Shown one piece after another: positions 1 through 12,400 of a stretch of DNA of 64,000 nt. The first letter of the stretch is position 1; each line of letters starts with the position of its first letter. The position numbers and the translations under genes are program-made. Source of the stretch: Panaeolus papilionaceus (taxonomy: Eukaryota > Basidiomycota > Agaricomycetes > Agaricales); assembly GCA_015501605.1 (NCBI GenBank), contig JADNRZ010000019.1, positions 558,001 through 622,000 on the forward strand, in the 5' to 3' direction. Under the pieces are notes generated by a model. It did no database searches. It was not told the origin of the DNA and saw nothing but the letters and a program-made list of their open reading frames with translations.

Positions 1-328
1 AAGGCAACTGAACAGTACACTCAAGGCGTTAGTAGACAAAAGCCATGACTCTGCTATCTTGCGGACCCTGGCTGGACAATAGCACCCCCAGTGATACACG
101 TAGCGCAACTCTCGAAGTGGAGCAAAGTCTCGCAGTCACTCAGATAATTATATCCTCCGAATTGCGCAGATTATAAATGTATCTCGATGTAGAAGTACCA
201 TTGGTTGTAGAGTCTAAATGAGAGTTTAACGGAGCTGAGTAATTATATGCATAAGACAACCTAACGCGTGCAGAGTAACGAACATTAATGATGAATATTA
301 AATCAATGACAGAAGGATGCGTGATTGC
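1..328. other. Intergenic, no gene seen
   Basis: AT-rich sequence downstream of the minus-strand GTPase gene. I see no conserved coding segment, RNA gene or repeat in it. Confidence 0.5.
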
Positions 329-1420
329 CTAGGAAGACTGAGGCACAGGGAACTGCTCGTCTTCGTCGTCATAAAGAACGGAGGTTCTCAGTTGCTGTCG
401 TTGACAATAAAACACTTCATCCGGGTTGAGCGGTTGAGACTTCTTGAGTTTATCAAGAATTCGCCGCCTATTCAGCTTATTGATAGCCTTCTTGTTAGCA
501 TGGTCGAGAAGTTTAATGAGCGTTCTCCTAGCACTCCCTGGAATCCGCGTGTCGAAGCGGCTTGTGATGGACGCGGGTTTTATGGACCCGAACATTTTCC
601 ATTGATTGTTATTGATTTCTTCCTCCTTCTTATCGAAACGGTCGCGAAAATCAGCAGGAACCCAGTCCCAAAAAGTGTTAGTAAGACAGATTTTATCGAA
701 AACGTCGCCACCAATAAGATCGCGAGCCCATGAAATGGTTATGGCGGGTTCGATTGCAAAATAGACATCTGTGATGCGGTGGAGATACAGGACCCCACTT
801 AAAGTCTTCCCTGGCGAACTTGAATACCTGGAAGGATAAAAATTAGGACAAGCAATGAGAATACACCACATGACGCACTCCTCTTTAACCCAGGCGTGCA
901 ACATCTCCATTATTTCGACATTGATCGCCCTAGCAGGATGATCGAGGATATCGAGGTCAGGCGTATCGATGAGGACCAAAGACGATTTGGTACCGGGAAC
1001 GGGAAATGAGGTAGGATTGATACCTTTGGGTGGGGGGTTTGCTGCGCGCTGCATCTGGGGTGCATTGTCTGTGCGCTTGTTGCTTTCTTTCTTGATAGCA
1101 TCGATGAACTGCGGAGAAAATAAGCTGCTGTTCTCGGCAGTTAGCACGCAACCTCACTGTAGATTTTCCAACACCCTTTAACCCCATCACACTAGGAGAA
1201 ATGTCGTTCAGTAAACCAAAGAAAACAAAGAGAAGAAAATACGCACGCAATAAGAATGTCGTGACGCTCATCGATAGCCTCGAGAGCCGTTCTGAACAGG
1301 AGGGATTCATCATTGTTTAGGGAGTCGGGTGGCTCAGTTGTTGTCGGAAAATTGAAGCCTGAACCTCCCCTATAGAGTACAAGCGCAATGGCAAGGTTTG
1401 GTCAGTCTTAATTACCCCAT
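329..1420 (-). CDS. AIG1-like P-loop GTPase (fungal G-domain protein)
   Basis: A small predicted GTP-binding protein of about 296 residues, of the AIG1/septin-like G-domain group that is expanded in agaricomycetes. I reconstruct five exons (1420-1416, 1369-1247, 1191-1158, 1108-879, 827-329); their sum is 891 nt, an exact reading frame. The Walker A motif GLKGVGKST spans the junction of exons 3 and 4, and the switch II position reads LIDTPDLD where most relatives have DTPG. The segment GVLYLHRITD followed by a TNTFWDWV stretch matches the typical order in this family, in which the second is the base-recognition region. Oddities: the first coding exon is only 5 nt (ATG plus two bases), and the canonical TKxD guanine motif is altered. 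The start rests on this small exon; upstream coding sequence cannot be excluded. The cellular role is unknown. Confidence 0.8.
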
Positions 1421-2243
1421 GAAGGAGTGCCTGCTGCATATACACACCTTCCTGCATCTAGTTTCAGAGGCATGTAGCCCCTTTCCTGCCAACTTGGTCG
1501 GAACCAATTGAAAAGTGTCGTAAGCGGTTGGGCTCGTAGGGGTGAAAACTATGAGTGAATGAGCGACTGGGGGATGAGCGATGAGCAAAATGAGCACCTG
1601 CGACTCGGACATTGTTCTGTTCAAGGAGCTGAGAATGTAAGTGGAATCAAGCTTGTGCGCAGATTCGGGGGACCGCTGGAATATGTGCTGTGTGTTGATA
1701 TCGGATTCACTCGATGAGGGAACACGATGGAGGAAGAGAGTTGCTGAGTACATATGCGCCAAGCAAGTGGATGTCTCGGCATCGAAGGGTGTTTCATAGT
1801 CTGCAATACTTTTCATAAACATAGCATGGCAAGCCCGCTACTTTATTTATTGCTTACATTTAAGTCATTACTTTTAAGTGGAGCAATCATCATCATGACA
1901 AGACAAAGGTTGGGAAGGTGTGGGCGGGGATGAAGCATTACAGGCAGCTGAATTGGGGTAAGCAGGAAGAGTATTGCGAGACATTGAATGAGCGTTACAG
2001 TTAACAGGATTAGACTTAGGATAAGGATTAGGATTGATTGGATGTGTGGAGGTGGAATCTAGAGATGTAATAAACACCGTGAAAAACAGGAATACCAACC
2101 AAAAGACCCCCGAGTTGTAGTAGTAAAACTTCAAGGTGGTACCTAGGTTGCGAACAGTCACCGTTAAATACGCACAGGAATTGCAGCACGAACGTTTGAA
2201 TGTCTTAAATATTGTATAGAAGAAATAACTATGCCATTCGCGC
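1421..2243. other. Intergenic, no supported gene
   Basis: Open frames occur on the minus strand here, but none has recognisable domains or convincing splice sites. The stretch separates the start of the GTPase gene from the 3' end of the first arrestin-like gene. Confidence 0.4.
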
Positions 2244-3887
2244 CTAAAAAAGCTCGCGAAGTGAGCGGCGGGCTTTGGCCTCTGCCGTCGGATGAAGTGA
2301 TTGGTCGTTCTCATATCCTGGGGGTATCAACCTTCGTGGTCTTGGACCTGGCGCGTGGGCAGTTACAATATCTACCGGTTGTTCTAGCAAAGGTCTGCTG
2401 GACACCGGTTCGAAACCCGCTACAGCAAATGGGAAGAGGACGACGCAATACTATCAAGAGGAATAATGCCCAACTCAGTTTCGAGATGAGATGTTTGACA
2501 GAACATCCAAACGCACCTCTATCCGAAACTGTCCCATGGCCGTCGTCGGCGTCAGGTCATTTGTAAGGTGCAGCTCTCCGTTCAGAACTCGTCGAGTCCC
2601 ATTAGAGGTCTCAGTTCCGGAATTTGGGGGGAGCCACCACGTTCCAGGAAGTGAGCGAGAAATGTCGCTCTCCTTTGGCTTATTGCGGTACTCCTTACCC
2701 TTGTTAATTCCGTAGAGCAAGTTTCGTTGCAACTGGACTACTGGTGCTTGTGGGTTGGAGAGTAAACTCAAGGCTTGAATATCGCTGCATTGTAACGTCA
2801 AATATAAGGGGATCACCGTACCCCTGGTATACGAAAGCTACATGAGAATGGGGTTAGAATGCGGAATGCAAGCAGAAAAAGTCGCATACCGGTTTTGCTA
2901 GATGAAGCTAATGTCGAATTAGTATCTCGATGTGCATTCAAAAACTACAATCTCTTACCTGACATGCAGCTTCAACTTCTCGAACGTCAAAAAGCCTTCC
3001 TTTGAACTTGACCGGTTCTTGAGAGTGCCAGCCTTCCGGATCAGCTGTCGGGTCCAGAAGATTGGGGAGTCCTTCTTGATACGCCAACTGGCGTAGAGAA
3101 GAGAATGGTGGTGGATAAGATATGGGAATAAACCCAACTTGGGCAGCGAGCCTGATGAAAATGGTTAGTCGATATGATCGCTCCAGCTATTTATATGCAT
3201 CCAAACGCACTTGGTATCAGCGCTCAACTTTCCGCGCAAGAAACGGACGGTGATTTTATACACGATACCTCCCCGCGAGAATCGATCACTGATCGTTTGA
3301 GGCAAACGATACGCCTCCATTTCCTTGCCATTTGGAAAGGACACTTCATTTGGAAGCGTAAATCCGAATTTCCAGCTCAAGTCGCCGATGAGATTTTGGT
3401 CACTTATCCCTCGCGTCCACAACGTATCAGAAATGCTGAGGAATTTGACTCGCTCATGGTTATCACCAGCGACTTCACCTGTAAACTAACTATAGATCAA
3501 TATTGTTCGTAAGGGTTCATTCGTCACCATGGAACGTACAGTGACTACTACACCACGAATACCGTCAGCACCTTTTGCGGCGTGTAATTCGACCCGTCCC
3601 TCGATAGGTTTGCCCTCAATGATAGTAGGAACGGCTTTAGAAATGCTTTCATCAGCAGTGACCACTAAGCTTGCCCATGTCTTTCCATTTCTTTCAATGT
3701 TGTAAATGAAGTCCTTGGGTTGTGCTTGGGTGACCCTTCTCTCTGGTCTTGCAGGCCGACCCGGATATGTAGGCAGGGTTGTACTATCCCGAGTGGATGA
3801 GGTTTCATTGTCCAACAAGGCACCGACGTAAGACGGTATTGTAGGGTCAATTGTTGCAGTGGAAGCTGGAGGGTGCGTGGAAGTCAT
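2244..3887 (-). CDS. Arrestin-like protein, copy A
   Basis: A fungal arrestin-fold protein, probably a cytoplasmic adaptor of the alpha-arrestin type that links membrane cargo to ubiquitin ligases; that role is inferred from the family. It starts at 3887. Exon 1 runs to 3540, and exon 2 begins at 3485 with an acceptor TTAG that keeps phase 0. An N-terminal LPTYPGRPARPERRV segment precedes the first beta-sandwich, and the FTLPNEVSFP and YRLPQT motifs are characteristic. The C-terminal lobe has the TRGTVIPLYLTLQ motif followed by a WW-rich loop (LPGTWWLPP). The final exon restores LFPFAVAGFEP and ends at a TAG at 2244. All introns have GT-AG ends and I found no disabling change. It is the paralogue of the gene at 4717-6457 and shares its exon structure and upstream TATTTATA box (near 4000). 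Confidence 0.82.
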
Positions 3888-4249
3888 TGGCCAGCTGAGA
3901 ACGTTGATCGTAGGTCGCGAGGTAGAAAACTGTGACTTTAAAGGACGGCTTTTGGTGGGGCCAATTCGCAGGAATGTTATGGAGGTAGCTTGATCCTGCT
4001 ATAAATACTGAGAAAAGATGAAGGTTCAACCCCCCGGCAGACTGTGAGTACACAAGCTTGAGCACATTATCCCATAGCGTTGACAGTGATGAGAAAATGA
4101 TGCATATTTATGCAGTGGGTGAATATTGTCGAGGATAAGATGAAGGACCAACTTCCAACATCCTCATCGGCGCTGTTGCTATCAAATCTACTCGCCAAAT
4201 TTACCCTTCGCATAGGAGAGAGAAGTTATAATGAAGAGAAAACTCAATA

Positions 4250-4560
4250 ATGACGAATAACCATTGATAGTATTGAGCTGTATGCGACACAAACTTGAGC
4301 CGCTATAACTTGACGGGCATCAGTCAAGGACACCAGAAATAGCACAATAGGTAGAAGACATACAATTAAGTACCCGGGCGTCATACGCCATCAGGAGTCA
4401 ACAAAAACCATTTCCAAATCAAGTCCATTGGGTTTCCAGCACCCTCACTGCAATTCGTGCGGAGTGGCTTCATCCTGATGGTCCACAAATAGGAATGCCC
4501 AATTAGCACGACTATCAACCAAAACTAACCCACTTCCGCGGATAGTAAATATCCGAACCA
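4250..4560 (-). pseudogene. mS29 3'-end fragment (duplicated, dead)
   Basis: This matches the end of the intact mS29 gene at 6867-7046 over its penultimate exon end (ACTATCCGCGGAAGTG), the last exon and the 3' flank. Shared pieces include GACCATCA.GATGAA and ATTTGGAA, followed by the common TTAATTGTATGT in the flank. The splice acceptor TTTGCAG of the intact gene reads TTTGTGG here, the frame is disrupted, and nothing upstream of this exon was copied. It is therefore a non-functional passenger of the arrestin duplication. Confidence 0.78.
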
Positions 4561-4716
4561 AGCCCTTAGAAGTTTCAATTTTCGCGTCATTCAGTAGAAT
4601 CTCACAGTGATACCCAATAATTATGGCCACCCCAGACCCATGCGAACAGTAGCCACGCACAGGAATCGCACCACAAGGTTTGATGTCCCAACCTCCCAAA
4701 ATGCCCAGACCGGAAT

Positions 4717-6457
4717 CTACAGGAATCCCGAGGCATGGAGTGCACGAGCCGTAACCTCCTGGGCCGATGTCAAGTGAAGTGATTGGTCGTTTTCATATCC
4801 TGGAGGCCTCAGCCTTCTTGGCCTTGGGCCTGGCGCATGTGCAGTCACAATATTTACCGGCTGTTCCAGCAAAGGTTTGCTAGAGGTTGATTCGAAACCT
4901 GCCACGATAAACGGGAAGAGAATGACAGAATACTGGTAACAGGAATAAGGCCGAACTAGGTTCAAAGACGATACAAATGGCATTACGTTCAAGAAACGCA
5001 CCTCTATGCGGAAGTGACCCATTGCTGTAGTGGGTTTCAGATCATTTGTAAGATGCAGCTCTCCATTCAAAACTCGTTGAGAGTCACCAATGTTCTCGGT
5101 AACAGGATCAGGAGGCAACCACCAAGTTCCAGGTAGAGATTGAGCAACATCGTCCCCATTGGCCGCATTGCGATGATCTTTTTCCTTGTTGGTTTTGTGT
5201 CGGATTTTTCGTTGCAGCCTTACGACCGGCACTTTTGGACTGGAAAGCAGATCTAAGGCTTGAATGTCGCCGCATTGTAGCGTCAAATACAAGGGTATCG
5301 TCGTGCCCCGGGTGTATGAAAGCTAAGTGATAACTAGGTTAGAATGCAGGAACAAAGGCAGAAATTTTAAACCACATACTGGTTTAGCTAAATGAAGCTG
5401 ATGACAATTTAGCACCGCAATCATCTGCATTCAAACAGTATAATATCCTACCTGGCATACAACTTCCACTTCTCGATTACTGAAAAGCCTTCCTTTGAAT
5501 GTGACAGGCGCTTGAGTGTGCCAGCCTTCCAGGTCAAGTGTAGGACCCAGAAGATTAGGGAGACCTTCTTGATATGCTAGTTGACGCAGAGAAGAGAACG
5601 GTGGCGGATAAATAATAGGAATAAACCCAATAGGCTTCGCGATCCTAACAAAAACCTTGGGTCCATTTTTTGTCCCATATATTCGTTCAATAAAAACGCA
5701 CTTGTTATCAGGTCTCAGTTTTCCCCGCAAGAAACGTGCTGAGATCTCATACATAACACCTCCCCTGGCGAATCGTTCCGTCATCGTTTGAGGTAAACGA
5801 TACATTTCCGTTTCCTTGCCGTTCGGGAATGACACTTCCTTAGGAAGGGTAAACTCGAAATTCCAGTTAAAGTCACCCACGAGCTTTTGAGTGAGTTTAG
5901 TCGAAGACGGAGCATCAGGTTGACTTGTCGTCCCATTGAACTGCTCTGCGCCCTGAGCTTGATGCGGGTCCCCCAGCTCTCGCGACCATAGCGTCTCAGA
6001 AATATTGAGGAACACAACTCTGTCCTGTTTATGACCAGCGATGTCCCCTATTAACTAAGTAAATGGAATCAGCACTATTCATGAGACATCACTGGATACA
6101 TACAGTAACAGCCACGCCACGAATATCGTCGCCACCTTTTTCGGCATGTAGTTCAACTCGTCCCTTGATAAGTTCGCCCTCAACGAAAGTAGGAATAGTC
6201 TTGGAAATCTTTTGATCCGCAGTGACGACTAAACTAGCCCATCTCTTTCCATTCCTTTCAATGTTGTAAAAAAAGTCCTTGGGTTGTGTTTGCGTGACCC
6301 TTCTTTCTGGCCTTGCAGGGCGACCTGGATATGTAGGTAGACCGGCACCAGCCTGAGTGGATGGGGGTTCGACATCGATGTCCAGTGTAGCGTCGACGTA
6401 GGATGGTACTGCAGAATCGATAGCTGCTGAGGAAGGTAGAGGGAGTGTGGAGGTCAT
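4717..6457 (-). CDS. Arrestin-like protein, copy B
   Basis: Second arrestin-like gene, paralogue of copy A and in the same orientation. Exon 1 spans 6457-6104 and exon 2 starts at 6054. A 57 nt in-frame intron near 5660 matches the position of an intron in copy A. Conserved landmarks are LPTYPGRPARPERRV near the N-terminus, FTLPKEVSFPNGKE and YRLPQTMTERFARGG in the first lobe, and YLTLQCGDIQALDLL and LPGTWWLPPDP in the second. The last exon gives LFPFIVAGFE and ends at a TAG at 4717. Compared with copy A it has an extra insert of about 20 residues after ISETLWSRELGDP and a longer C-terminal tail. The frame is intact throughout. Function as an arrestin adaptor is inferred from the fold family only. 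Confidence 0.82.
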
Positions 6458-6866
6458 TGGACGAGTGGGAACGCTCGTGGTATATCAGGATAAAGAGGTT
6501 AACCTGTGGTTGAAAAGACAACTCTCGGTCTGATCAATGCCGAAATGTGATGGAGACCGCTTGATGTTGCTATAAATAGTGAGGCCAGATAGAAGTAAGC
6601 CCCCGATAATTGCGGCCGCATGAGACTTGAGAATAACATCCCATAGAATTCACAGCGATGAGGAAGAGATGAATATTTTTGCACACCTATTCCAACATTT
6701 CCGACACGGTGTACTGAGACAGATGCGAATGGCTTCATTGGCAAATAATCATTAAAATTATATTGAACTATCAGACACAGCAGAAAGTCTGTAAAAGTGA
6801 ACCAATATCAGACACCGACCAGGAATACCACGAGAGATGCAGAACATACAATTAATTATCCGACCA

Positions 6867-8903
6867 TCATGCAACATCAGAACTCGACAACAGCCCCTTC
6901 CAAATGAAATCCTTGGGGTTACCGGCACTCTCAGTATACTTCGCAAGGAAGGTTTCATCGTGATGGTCTGCAAATAATATCAATCAACGATGACATTCAC
7001 CAATTCTATCATTGAAATACTCACTTCCGCGGATAGTTCCCTGTCCTTTCCAAACTTCGTACGCGCTGGCTGCTTCCTCGAGGGTGAACCTCTCCGGCAT
7101 CTCAACGGCCTTCAGACCTTCAGCGTACTTCACGAGCGTCTTATCACGAGGAGTATAGGCTGCGGTAAGTTCAGCTATTGTCTTTTGCCTGGCGACTTCA
7201 GGGGACTCGGTTGGTGAAGTTTTGCGAAGGACATCAGCGAGTTCAACAGGGGTGGGGTATTGCACAGCTGACGTTGAAACCGCAGAAAGGAAGGCGCCGC
7301 GGTTCTATTGGGGCAAGGTGAGCGAAGGCCAGTTGACGAGTGACAAAGAACGCACGAAGGATCTCATGCCACTAGCATATTCTAACAAGAGACGAGGTAG
7401 AGAAAGATGATAAGGTTTAATAATCTGGAAGTGAGGATCTTTGTACGCAGTCTTGCGAATGTAAAGAGCTTGAACATCATCCACAGCGAGAAGAACAGGG
7501 TATCTACAATTTATTTGTGAGTAAATCCACGAAAACGAGTTCAAGTGTAAAATAGAAAACGAACTGCTTTTGCTTCTCCAGCGTTTTCAAAACAGCTTCC
7601 AAGAACACTGGGGCAGCTGCCACATTTCTTGACTTTTCTTTCTCCTTGATAATAACCTCAATAACTTGGGACAGAGAGGTACCCTTGTTGATGATACGGT
7701 TGGTTTCCGCGCCACGCTTGGCACCATCGGCTTCAAGAATGAGGTCCTCAGCGAGAGGGATTTTGTTGAGGAGTTCAGAGTTGACAGTCAACATGCGTTG
7801 AAGGGTTTGGAAGGAGTAAACGGGTTGGGCATAGGTCTGCGTGCGGATGTCATAGGCGTAGTGACTGGTGTTGTTGACGAGGTTGATGGCTTTGAACCAA
7901 TGATTCAGCTGCATCCTTAGGATTGTGACTAGAAACACGACTCACCGCGAGGAATGTAAACGACGACCCATTGGTTTTTGGAGCAGTGCTCAATGGCCTG
8001 GAAGAGAAGGTAACTCTTTCCAGTTCCAGCCTTGCCCGCTGAGACCGATGTTAAGCATCCAATCTTCGAATATACGAGAGCAGATACGTACTTAACACCA
8101 CACGCATCTGTGAGCTTGATGAGTCCTTTGCCTTCTCGAGCATTTCGACGGTATCTTTTGTCACTTGGCGGACAACTGAAAACGGTTTTTGCAAAAGACG
8201 AAACTGCCAGTCCAATATTAGCAAAAATCCGAGTAACCAGCGCGTACAAAACTAACCTCAAGCAGAGGATTCTTGGGTAGACCAAAAACACGAAGAGGGT
8301 CATTGGTGGGGAGGTCAAACACTGCTGCCTGACCGACAATCTCAGACGATGTCAAGGTTTCCTAATGGTCGTATTAGCCATCCCAGCAATATTCTTTCAA
8401 CGCATCTTCGACTAACCTGCTCTAGCTTAGGAAGGTTAACAGGATTTGTGGCCTCAGACTTGAGCAAAGGATGGGTTTTCTGCGCCGGGGGCATAGGCCT
8501 GTACATCTACATGATCCCGAAATAGTTCAGCCCATACCTCCGCCTCAAATTCAAATTAACAAACGTACCGCAACCTTGGTCCTTTTTACCTTCCTCTCCG
8601 ACTGCTGCTTCCTCTTCACAAGATATCCTGCCTCTAAAATAACAAAAAATAACAAACAAGCACATCAATCCAAGTTCATTTTAGGCAAAATATCGCGGCG
8701 CGTAGAAAGGTCTTCGCCACAAAACGGTTTGCGAGTGTAATGAAAATAGACGAACGTGATGGTACATCTCCCTTGCCTCTAGTTTGCTGGAACGAAGCAG
8801 CCTCAGCCGGTAGCGCCTTGCCCAACACGCTCTTCTGAAGCTGAGCTACTCGACCCAACGTCGATGGACCTGCTCGGGCCGCCGTGGATGACAATAGTGA
8901 CAT
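6867..8903 (-). CDS. RSM23: Mitochondrial small ribosomal subunit protein mS29 (DAP3/Rsm23)
   Basis: A GTP-binding structural protein of the mitochondrial small ribosomal subunit. The start at 8903 gives MSLLSSTAARAG, followed by an Arg/Ala/Ser-rich stretch that fits a mitochondrial targeting peptide. Exons in order encode NPVNLPKLEQ, an FRLLQKPFSVVRQVT segment, then the Walker A region GKAGTGKSYLLFQAIEHC followed by NQWVVVYIPR, which is diagnostic for DAP3. The next exon has YDIRTQTYAQPVYSFQTLQ and the last ones IRGSEYF and SAGNPKDFIWKGLLSSSDV, ending in TGA at 6867. The gene is compact, with several introns of about 50 bp. The 3' end has been copied into the neighbouring arrestin duplication. 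Exact boundaries of the first two internal exons (8440-8640) are less certain than the rest. Confidence 0.9.
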
Positions 8904-9492
8904 TGTGGTGCCCAAAAAAACCTGAGAATTTCGAATATGTTGTCAACAATCAGTCATTCACTGTATCCTGGCGCTTAAATACTCACCTTGAACGGTTCTT
9001 AAGGGATTATAGGATGCTATAACGGCTTTGTAGTTGACAAACTCGAAGTGCGAAATTTCTGGCGTCGGTAGCACGTGACTGCATTCTGACGCGGTCACGG
9101 AATTCCCCGGCTCACCCGTCTGCGGATGGATAGGGGCGTTCGGTATTCAATATTCAGATCCATTCGGGCCTCAGCGCTTCAGTCAAGTCTTTAAACGAGA
9201 GTGCAAAATGAATTATAACTGTCATCATGTATAAGAAGAAAGAAAAATGTAGTAAGGGAACAAACCAAGATATGAGTATGAGTAGCTTCGAGTACAAAGA
9301 AAATGTCAGGCAGACCGCCAATCACGTTGGCTAACGCTGAGTGGTCAGGCAAGGGATATGTAAGTCTAAGCGCACTTAGGCTCAGGAAGGAAGGGTAATA
9401 GAGGTCGAGAAAAATTAATCCAAGTCAAATTTTACCAGGTCAAAACAACGTATCAAAAATCACACATAGTCCAGTACAACACCTGGTGGGGC
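8904..9492. other. Intergenic between mS29 and HSE1
   Basis: Upstream region of mS29 and 3' flank of HSE1. No coding similarity, repeat or RNA gene was recognised. Confidence 0.5.
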
Positions 9493-12400
9493 TTACGCAG
9501 CAGGATCACCAAGGTTCAAACCACCCATACCGCCCGTAATCCCTCCAGGGGCTCCTTTCTTAGGAAGCACCCATGACGGGACAGCAGCTCCAGGCTGAGG
9601 ACTCGTCCCGTATGGTCCAGGAGCACTCGCGCCCAGTTGTCCCTGTGCAACGGGCGAGCCAGCACCACCAATCGGGCTCGTAGCTCTAACACCAAGCTCC
9701 CCACCACCACCAGTGTATGAAGCATACTGAGCAGCCGCCCCTGCGCCGTTACTAGCGTTCTGCGGTTGCGCAGAAGCAAAGCCTGGATCAGAGAGTTGAT
9801 AACTCGGTCGTTTGTTCGCGTGGAGTTGACCTTGAAGCGACGTCGTCGAGGCGCCGTACGCATGTTCTCCAGCGGGTGAAGCTCCATCACCGAACGAAGA
9901 AGCCTGCTGTGCGTGATGTCCTTGTTGACTACCCCAAGACTGCCTATTTTGCTGCTGTTGCTGCTGTTGTTGTTGTTGATGAGCAGCATGTGCCGCATCT
10001 CCATGCGCCTGAGTCTGTTCGCCCTGTCCAGCAACAGCAGCAGTCGGAGAAGCAGCGCCTGCACCATCCGTAACACCAGGGATCGAAATGAAATACACCG
10101 ACCCGGCAAGGTCCTTCCCCCCCTGCGCATAATACTGAGCCCACGCCTGCACATTCGGGTCAGCGTATGTATAACTCGGGTTGAAAACATATGGTGGCGG
10201 GCCCGTGATAGGCTGAGCTGGAATAGTCTGGTGAGCTTGCACCTGGTTCAGCATCTCCGCTTCAGCAGCAGAGGAGGCGGCCGGCTGAGCCTGAGCAGGC
10301 TGCTCTTGTGGTTGCGGCTGTGGTTGCGGCTCAACATGTTGTTGAGGTTGTGGTTGCGGCTGTTGTTGCGCCTGGGGCCCAGGTTGCTGATACGCCTGTT
10401 GTGGTAGCGCCTGTGGCTGAGGTTGAGGTTGAACCTGAGGAGAAATGCTCGCTGTAGGTTCAGGCTGTTGAGCCACCGCAGGTTGCTCTTGCGTCAGCTG
10501 TCCCATAAACGATGGCTGTTGTTGTAAATTAACTTGAGGTTGAGCCTGAGGCTGTTGTTGAGCTGGTTGTCCCATGAACGATGGTTGTTGCTGGAGATCA
10601 GTCTGGGGCTGAGCCTGAGCAGGTTGTTGAGCAGGTTGTCCCATAAACGAAGGCTGCTGTTGCAAGTTGGTCTGCGGTTGAGCATGAGGTTGCTGTTGAG
10701 CCTGAGGCTGCTGCTGAACGGGCTGTTGAGCCGGCTGAGGCTGTAACGGCTGCTGCTGAATAGGCTGTTGAACTTGCTGAGGTTGCAAAGGCTGCTGCTG
10801 AATCGGTTGTTGAGCTAGCTGTGGCTGCAGAGGCTGTTGTTGAATCGGTTGTTGAGCAGGTTGAGGCTGTAACGGCTGTTGCTGAATCTGTTGAACAGGC
10901 TGCTGAGCCGGCTGTTGTTGAGGCTGAGCCTGAGCAGGATAAGGTGTTGGTCCTTGTTGACTGTATGGCGCATTCGCCGCATAACCCCCTTGAGCAACGA
11001 CACCATAACCAGCTGCGACCTGTGGTTGAGGCGTAGGCTGAACCTGACCTGGCTGAGGACCATACACCCCAGCAGCACCTGGGATCATACCAGGAGCTGG
11101 CGTAGCTGAAGGTCCATACGGGGACGTGACGCCAAGTTCCTGTTGAGCCGGTGTAGACTGAGCTTGGGGTATGACACCCGGGTAGCCAGGCTGTGCTTGT
11201 CCGGGATATCCAGCATACGCTGGTTGCTGCTGTGGTTGTGCCTGTTGGCGTTGCTGCTGGTCGTAGAGGGCGGGATTCCAACCTGGGTACCCCTGTGGTT
11301 GAGGCCCAGGAGCAGGACCATACTCAGGACGACGACCTGCTCCTCCAGCGTCAGGTCTAGCTTGAGGACCATATTGAACCGGAGGTCTGTAAGCACCCTG
11401 GTCGTATACTGTAAGATAACGGTATATCAGCATCTCATCATCCAATACATCATAAGTTATTTACCGCCGGTATGCCTCGCCAAACTCTCTTCCATCATAC
11501 GGTCAAAAATAGTCCGAGCGCGCACAAACGTCTCATTCATCGAAACCAAATCAGCTAAACCACGAAGTCATCAATGCTATCTCATTCCTGAGGGGAAAAT
11601 CACCGCACCTCTCTTCTGACTATATTTATCAATCAGTTTCACAATCTTGGGACGCAACGCCATGCTTGATCGATAAAGTTCCTAAGTAGCACACCATCAG
11701 CCATTCACATCGCCAAAGGTCCAAAAGTAGAAAAAAAGACGGACTTGAATCTCCTCGTTATCAGCCAAATTATCTTTAGCGGGATCCAGAGCCCGAAGCA
11801 TGTTCAGGAGTTTCTCCACATTCACAGCCTGCGCGAAAACGGCCGCTTCTTGCTCTGCTTCCTTTGCCAGCTCCGCTGCAGTTGGTTCAGGCATAGCTTC
11901 CTATTAAACACATTCGAAAATCAAAAACCGTGAACATAGGACCGAAGAAAGAATAAACGGTACTTACCACATAGTTCACAGGGAAGATACCCGTACGACC
12001 TTTGAGTTGACCTCTCCACCAATCTTTATATCCCCGATCAACAACTTTAATGATATCACCCTTTTCAAACGCAAGTTCTCCTGATTCGGTGGGTTGGAAG
12101 GTGTGCAATGCCCGAACTCTGGTAACAATATTACCAGCTGCGAGCGCAGCTGTTGGCGAGGTTGATTGCTGCACAGGTTGGGGGGTCGGGGTAGATGATG
12201 GAATAGAAGAAACGGATGAAGAGTGATAGTGCGAGTGACTCGAATGTTGGGTTGGCGAGGAGTGCTGCTGAACCTGGGCCTGGTAATTATCGTGGTGTTG
12301 GTGGTGTTGGTGGGCTGGTTGAGCATGATGAGACTGGTGATGGGCCGGATGAGGTTGCGAGTGAGCGAGGACAGGGGACTGGGGTTGGACGACAGGTGAT

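Larger units (their letters stand above)
2244..7046. repeat. Tandem duplication of an arrestin gene plus mS29 tail
   Basis: Two diverged direct copies: about 2244-4550 and about 4717-7046. Each holds one minus-strand arrestin gene, its upstream region with a conserved TATTTATA box, and the last exons and 3' flank of mS29. Only the distal copy remains attached to a complete mS29 gene, so the distal copy is the ancestral arrangement. Alignment by eye follows the 3' flank (shared TTAATTGTATGT) and breaks near the ACTATCCGCGG segment, which marks the approximate junction. Confidence 0.75.

Noticed and set aside
2401..2420. GGTTCGAAACCCGC as a tRNA T-arm
   Set aside because: It lies inside the last exon of arrestin copy A, and no acceptor or anticodon arms surround it.
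7222..8280. Plus-strand frames opposite mS29
   Set aside because: They are antisense to well supported mS29 exons and have no independent features.
9876..11619. Long open frames on the plus strand and alternative minus frames opposite the HSE1 tail
   Set aside because: They are by-products of the repetitive Gln/Pro codons; their translations are Leu/Arg- or Ser/Thr-rich repeats without domains.
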